Source: Sarcocystis neurona
Taxonomy: Eukaryota; Apicomplexa; Conoidasida; Eucoccidiorida; Sarcocystidae
Assembly: GCA_000727475.1 (NCBI GenBank)
Contig: KL647328.1
Location: forward strand, 186,001 to 250,000
Direction of reading: 5' to 3'
Length of the DNA: 64,000 nt
The position numbers and the translations under genes are program-made. Shown one piece after another: positions 59,074 to 64,000 of this stretch; position 1 is the stretch's first letter, and every line of letters begins with the position of its first letter. Under the pieces are notes generated by a model. It was not told the DNA's origin. It did not search any database and saw only the letters and a program-made list of their open reading frames with translations.

Positions 59074-60422
59074 AAAATACCAGAACTCGTGCACTGTGCC
59101 AAACAAGTCAACGTTGTTTCGCTGGTTTTGCTGACGAACCAACAGGTCTTTCCCCTTAGTTCGTCCGCCGTGCTCAGCAGAGAAACTGCACGACTACGAC
59201 TGGAGAACAAGAGGTAAGGGGTCCGCTGTGTGGGACCTTCCGACACGTGCGGTGTAGCACGTCTAGCTGTAAGGCAACTATTGCGATTGGAGACAAGAAG
59301 AACACACAGGTACTACTATTAGCAGTACTCCTATAGTCGCAACATGGCGTGCCTTTACCCCTCCTATACTTGGAATGGACGCACAAAGAGTATGCAGGCC
59401 GATATCGAAAAAAAGCCGTCGGATAAGAAGGCGGTAGAGCATGACTCACAGCATTCAAGACGAACTGATCGACAGCACAAGACGGAGTCGGCAGGTCCGA
59501 GTTTTCTCGTTGTGGTGCTCCTGTGCTCAGCATCGAGAAAAGATTTGACAGCCTTTACGCGCAAGCTTATGCGACACGCGTCCAGCTCAGGAACATAGAG
59601 GTACGAACGTGAGTACCCAGAATTCACTAGTTTGATTGCCTACATCGTGTTTCTCGTGCGTGTATTATCCTCCTGCAGAGTATGATACGCACCTGTTTGC
59701 TCTCGCCTCCAGGAGTTGCCTCGCAGGGAGCAATGCAATGTTACGCCTTTAGGAGTGTTGAAACTCTGTTGGCCGAACGATTCTCCACGTTGTGCATAAC
59801 CAAGCTGCTGAGCGCATTTTCCACCAATTAGTACGACATACTCCGTAGTGTTATTTCCGTTCGTGACAAACAGAAGCGTTAGAAGATCTTTCCGTCGCGT
59901 GACCAGCGACAGTTCATTACAGTTACATGCAGGTAAATCACGAACTTGTTCTGCGTAATGTAGTCGGGTGAGCGCCATTGAGTCTTTTGTCCTGCTGCAC
60001 AACTGCTATACCGATACACATCTGAAGTTTACTGTACACAGAAAGAAGTCAAACGGATGCGTTTGCGTGCGTTTGGCAGGTGTTAAATGTGTAACAGCTT
60101 CTGCCCATGTGAACGAGCACATTTATGACGAAGTAGTTCCTCGTACAAGCAAATAATATTTGTGTTACTTACACTGACACGTTACGGTCTCGCGTTTACT
60201 GAAGTTTGGGCGAACTGTTCGTACTGACGATCGATGTGCTGGGGAAAGGTCTTCTCTTTTCAGGCAGCGGCATCCAAGGGCACCCTGAACGGCTCCAACT
60301 TCGCGGCTGCCGAATTGTTAAAGCTTGCGACAAGGATAATGGAATTGCTCGCGCAACAGCCGGAGGATGCGTGCATGCGGTTTATCCCAGATGTGCTCGC
60401 GTGTCTCGCTTTGTGCCAAGTT
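59074..60422 (+). CDS. Three phase-matched exons of an unidentified helical/coiled-coil protein
   Basis: Exons: 59,074-59,213 (after TTTTTCTCACCAG; KIPELVHCAKQVNVVSLVLL, SRETARLRLENK; donor GTAAGG, phase 2); 59,531-59,600 (after CTGTGCTCAG; IEKRFDSLYAQAYATRVQLR; donor GTACGA, phase 0); 60,264-60,422 (after CTCTTTTCAG; FAAAELLKLATRIMELLAQQ, MRFIPDVLACLALCQV; donor GTAAGC, phase 0). The joined product is almost entirely helical, with heptad-like spacing in the middle. An upstream segment at about 58,920-59,055 (DDAYEELSSVNTKFTHRVKR) is likely an earlier exon. Next exons are uncertain: KGVLLPGRVDVLGSV at about 60,555 enters in the right phase. Family not recognised. Confidence 0.5.
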
Positions 60423-61477
60423 GTAAGCGAGTATATTTTTCACGTTTTGCTGCAGGGTGACATTGACTTGCGACTCAGCATGTGCTGAGTTCGCCACAGC
60501 TTCGGCTCAGCTGGTGGTAGTGCACTCCGTTCCCACGGCTTCTTGCCAGAAAGGCGTCTTGCTTCCTGGAAGAGTGGATGTGCTTGGCTCCGTTGTAACG
60601 AAGCGTGTAGTTCGTAGCAGTTTCAAGTCTTCAGCTGGGAACGGCCGTAGTTACACTATTGGATACATCGGAATCGATGTTTAGCCAGAAGTGTGCACTT
60701 TTTGCCTGCTGCCAGTTCCTTTTTAAAAGCAAAGTAATAGCCTGTTCGCTCCGTGCAAATGAACTCACCAGTGGCGGACGCTGGCACTGGTGCAGAAATA
60801 AGGAGCTTACTGTGCAAAATACTTATTCTGCGTCCGGCAAGGGGACAGCCTGAGAGTAGATGCTATCAGATCAACGAAAGCTAGGTAAGCTTCTCCGTGT
60901 ATCAGCTCGGATGCAGTCAACCAGGCAGTTCAGTCCTAGTTTGCTCCTTAAAAGATGACAGGTCTCGCTCGTGCAGCATGAAACGTAAGCGCATTGCGGT
61001 TCAATCTGGTAGTCGTCGTCTTCCATTCAAGTTCTCACGTGGTTGTCATAGCTCGTTCGGTTTCACTCCCGTGTTCGTCCCCGTTGGTCGGCAGGGAAGC
61101 TTTCCGGACCGCAAGCGTCATGATGCACTGGTGTTTGGTGATGCGCAGTTTCAGACAGGCCACACAAGGAAACATAGACAACAGCTCTTGTCTTTACTCC
61201 GTCATGCCTATGTTTTTAACGTTCAGAGAGATAAACGCTTATACGCGGCTGGCCAGAGGCTACGGCACGCGCTCAGCTGTGTAAGCCGAGCCAGCTCTCA
61301 GGTGCGTCCCGGTTGAAACACTAGCTGTGTACCGATTATGATGTCAGTCTACCTTAGCACAGCGACAGGCTTGTACGGTTGGGGGTTCTGCTGTATGGTA
61401 GGCGCGTGCACGAGACGTGACAACTGTGTGTTCCTATGTTGAAAAGTCAGCTGCGGAACTGTGCGTCTGTCTTCCAG

Positions 61478-62837
61478 ACGTGTAGAATCACGACTGGTCC
61501 ATCAGTTGGTGGGTCCGGTAGCGGCGCTGTGCTCCCCTTCGTCTCACCTCTTGGTGGAACAAGCCTGACTGTCGTGTCAATCCTGCAATATTTTCTGAAC
61601 TTACTTTCTTTTCGCAGGCGCGCCGGACAGTGTTTCAGCCAATAGGTCGCCCGGCAGGGGCAGGTGGGTCTTGTGGCATAACAATTCCTCGTTGCACCAA
61701 TATCTTCAAAAGAAACGAGCTGTCTTCAACGCGCTAAAGAGAAGACGCGCGATATGCGCGAGCATCTCTGCATGACGTAGTGGGCTGGACGGGAAGTCAA
61801 AATCCCTAAAAGGGCTGTATAAACTACCCTGTGACGCTGTACTGAATGCGTCACGTATTTTGTCAGTACGCACGCAGTTGCATGTAGAGCATGTTGGAAA
61901 AGCGAAATAGACAACAATTGTTTGTACCACTCGAGTGGAGCAAGTATTTGTGATGGCGGTAGATCGGTTTAGGACCAAGATGCACGTGTAAATGGAGCGC
62001 TGATGCAGTTGATCATCTACAGGCTGCAGAGTGAGCTGGCCTCCGGTGCCAGGGATATAACACGAAACGGTTGGCGTCTACGTGTCCTGCCTCAGCTCCT
62101 CCCGACTTAAAATGGCTTGCCACAATCACTGGTGATATGGCGTGGCTTCGGCAGGCGGAACAGTAAGCAGTACCACACTGAAAATCTCCCGATCCTACTC
62201 GCCTCCGCTACGTTAGTCTGAAGGCAGAGCGACAACTTCATACTGAACTCTTCGTTTGAGCAGGCTTGACGCGTCTTTCAGTATTGTACTTGTCTGGGTG
62301 AAATATTTTTCTGCTGCTGCAAGGGATCGATTTGTACCGCATCTTGTACGATTTGGAGGTTCTGAAGTGTGGCAGTCTTGAAGTTTGCAAAGTTCAGCGC
62401 TTCGTGAGAACAAGTTCGTCCTCGCGCCCCTGTTTCGAAATGTAGACATGTTATGTCACACGGAATTGTTCTGGCAAGTTGACCTGGCCTCGATGACTTC
62501 GTGAGAACATATGTATTCAGACACTGAATATTTCGTATTGTGCTTCCCTGCGCCAGTTTCCGAGCCGGTGCCATGAGAAGGTGATGTATAAATTTGTGGA
62601 TATATGGAGATGTGTGCTAAAGAATATCCTGTGCTGCGTCGCACGTGTCGGTTCGCCTTTACTTTTTCTGCGCTCCTGTGGTCGACCTTTCCTGTCTGCA
62701 AGCCAGTGTCGTGCACATGGGCGTCAACCTGCTTGATGGAGTGCACACCCTACTTGCTTCTGCAGATGGGACCAGTATCCGCTGGACCTCAGATGGCTGG
62801 CAGTTGCCTCGGGGGATCAGAGTGTGCTGCTGCACCG
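61478..62837 (+). CDS. Candidate Gly/Pro/Ser-rich exons on the + strand
   Basis: Three segments have good acceptors. At 61,478 (after TCTTCCAG) the frame reads TTGPSVGGSGSGAVLPFVSP. At 61,618-61,663 (after TTTTCGCAG, donor GTGGGT) it reads ARRTVFQPIGRPAGAG. At 62,766-62,837 (after TTGCTTCTGCAG, donor GTACGC) it reads MGPVSAGPQMAGSCLGGSEC. Together they suggest a flexible Gly/Pro-rich region, possibly the continuation of the coiled-coil gene starting at 59 kb. They could equally be a separate gene, because a - strand frame at 62,449-62,219 (AEKYFTQTSTILKDASSLLK) lies between them. Confidence 0.3.
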
Positions 62838-63229
62838 GTACGCGTGGCAGCGGGCGCCGATAGACCTGCGTTATTTAACGGTGCTCACCGGAGATATGGA
62901 CTGGCTCCATGTTGGAGGTATAGTCACGTTTGTTAGCTTCCATATAGTATGGTTATGAATTGTGTGCGCAACGCTGTCGCTTGAAGAGCGCTGGCCTTAA
63001 CATATTTTCACTGGGGAATACTATGCTGAAGAACGCTAGCAGTCCGTCTTGGCATGTACGCGTGCCATTTCGTACTGGCCCTGACATAGGTGCCGAATTA
63101 GGATACTATTTAACGGACCTGGTAGTTCCTTTGGGGTACTGATCGACGTGTAACACTTTCGGAAGCCGAGTAGTGTGCACTGATTATCGGGGTGCCCCAC
63201 AAAGATGTTTTCGCGCGGTTTTTTTGCAG

Positions 63230-63364
63230 CTGAGCGCTGGCGCTCAACGCCGGCAGAAATTCGCTTACGCGCAGTTGCGCAACGTAGCCCACTGCTGCTG
63301 TGGCCAGCAGCTACCAGTTCGGCGGCGCATATCGAGGAGGAGGCCTACGCTGAATTACGATCTG
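63230..63364 (+). CDS. Putative internal exon of an unidentified protein
   Basis: An acceptor with a long T tract (GGTTTTTTTGCAG) and a donor (G|GTAAAG) bound a 135-nt frame reading ERWRSTPAEIRLRAVAQRSP, a hydrophobic LLLWPAATSS, and AAHIEEEAYAELRSG. Splice sites and composition agree, so an exon is likely. The family is not recognised, and the phase to the next candidate (63.86 kb onward) is not settled. Confidence 0.5.
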
Positions 63365-63856
63365 GTAAAGTGTACATAACATACCGCGCCATGCCAGTGA
63401 ATGTTTCATTGAGGTGTGTGCTGCTGCGTGTGCGGCAACAGTGTTATCCGGTGGTGCGTACAGAGGAACAATATATCAACATAAGGTCATCAGAATGTCA
63501 CTGATATGGATGCTGTTGCGGGGAATGCGCTGAAGCTCGTGTGAGGGCTGCATCGTGTTGTAATGTATGCGTATGATATGAGATTACAACTGTGAGAGGG
63601 GCACCCTATGCTTGTCACATGCTTAGTCTTCTGTTTTATATGCTAGGAAATGCTGATAGTGACGGACACAGATTGTGCGTCCATTAGACGCAAACCCAGC
63701 GCTGCGTCCAAGGCCCGCCACAACACCGCGAGACATGCAGTGGACGCGACATTTCATAGCTATGCTGCTCCACATTCGCCCGTGTACCCCGAGTTTCCAA
63801 GACAACGTGGTCGTACCTGCGCACTGGTGTGGTGTTGCGTAACTCCTCATTGTACC

Positions 63857-64000
63857 GTAAACACGTCGTTTACGTCTAGGTCTGGAAGGTGGCCTATGGC
63901 AGATCGCAAAGCGCACTTGTGTGTGCATATCTCGTCAGCCATTACGGAGTCTCTTCCCGCAGTCCCCTTCGGCCTGAGTCCAGGGGAAGACCTGGATATC
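63857..64000 (+). CDS. Open frame running off the window end (partial)
   Basis: A + strand frame open to base 64,000 reads SGRWPMADRKAHLCVHISSA then ITESLPAVPFGLSPGEDLDI. It may start at the ATG at 63,895 (GGTGGCCTATGGCAG) or enter after the CGTCTAG acceptor near 63,880. The C-terminal part reads like folded protein. It is too short to assign. Confidence 0.35.

Overview
The window reads as nuclear DNA of an apicomplexan parasite, most likely a coccidian. The reasons are: intron-rich genes with GT..AG introns ranging from about 60 bp to over 2 kb; roughly balanced base composition; Ala/Gln/Ser-rich low-complexity insertions inside otherwise conserved proteins; long intergenic and intronic stretches of alternating purine-pyrimidine sequence (GTATAC/ACGTGT-like, with AT and GT microsatellites); and single-domain secreted proteins of a parasite type. 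I see no bacterial operons, no CRISPR array, no plausible tRNA or rRNA gene, and no clear transposon. I cannot name the genus from the sequence alone. Most long open frames are not genes. Coding sequence was identified by joining frames whose splice sites, intron phases and protein motifs agree.

Layout. 1-12 kb (mostly + strand): isolated exon-like frames, a large low-complexity single-pass membrane protein exon (8.3-9.9 kb) and a well-formed last exon (11.47-11.92 kb), none assignable to a family. 14-28 kb (- strand): 3' exons of an unassigned gene (14.0-14.8 kb), then a Trm5-type tRNA (guanine-37-N1)-methyltransferase spread over about 11 kb, with a large Ala-rich insertion in its catalytic domain. 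28.7-31 kb (-): two phase-matched exons weakly resembling ribosome recycling factor, next to an Ala/Thr-rich tract. 34.8-36.3 kb (-): an intact single-exon 499-residue protein with a signal peptide and a 40-residue tandem repeat. 39.3-40.5 kb (-): an uncertain gene, divergent from a six-exon secreted coiled-coil protein on the + strand (40.6-41.9 kb). 44.7-46.6 kb (-): ribosomal protein eS30, whose ATGG start is split off by a 1.7 kb intron. 50.6-53.4 kb (-): a ten-exon meiotic HORMA-domain protein including an 18-nt microexon. 54.2-55.7 kb (-): a four-exon unknown. 57-58.5 kb (-): fragments of another unknown. 59-64 kb (+): exons of one or more unknown genes that run to the end of the window.

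Functionally the recognisable genes are housekeeping (tRNA modification, ribosome), meiotic (HORMA axis protein) and secretory (two signal-peptide proteins). They show no sign of acting in one pathway, and I find no convincing new multi-gene system here. The most informative points are the gene structures (microexon, ATG-splitting intron, catalytic-domain insertion), the two secreted proteins and several recent tandem duplications.
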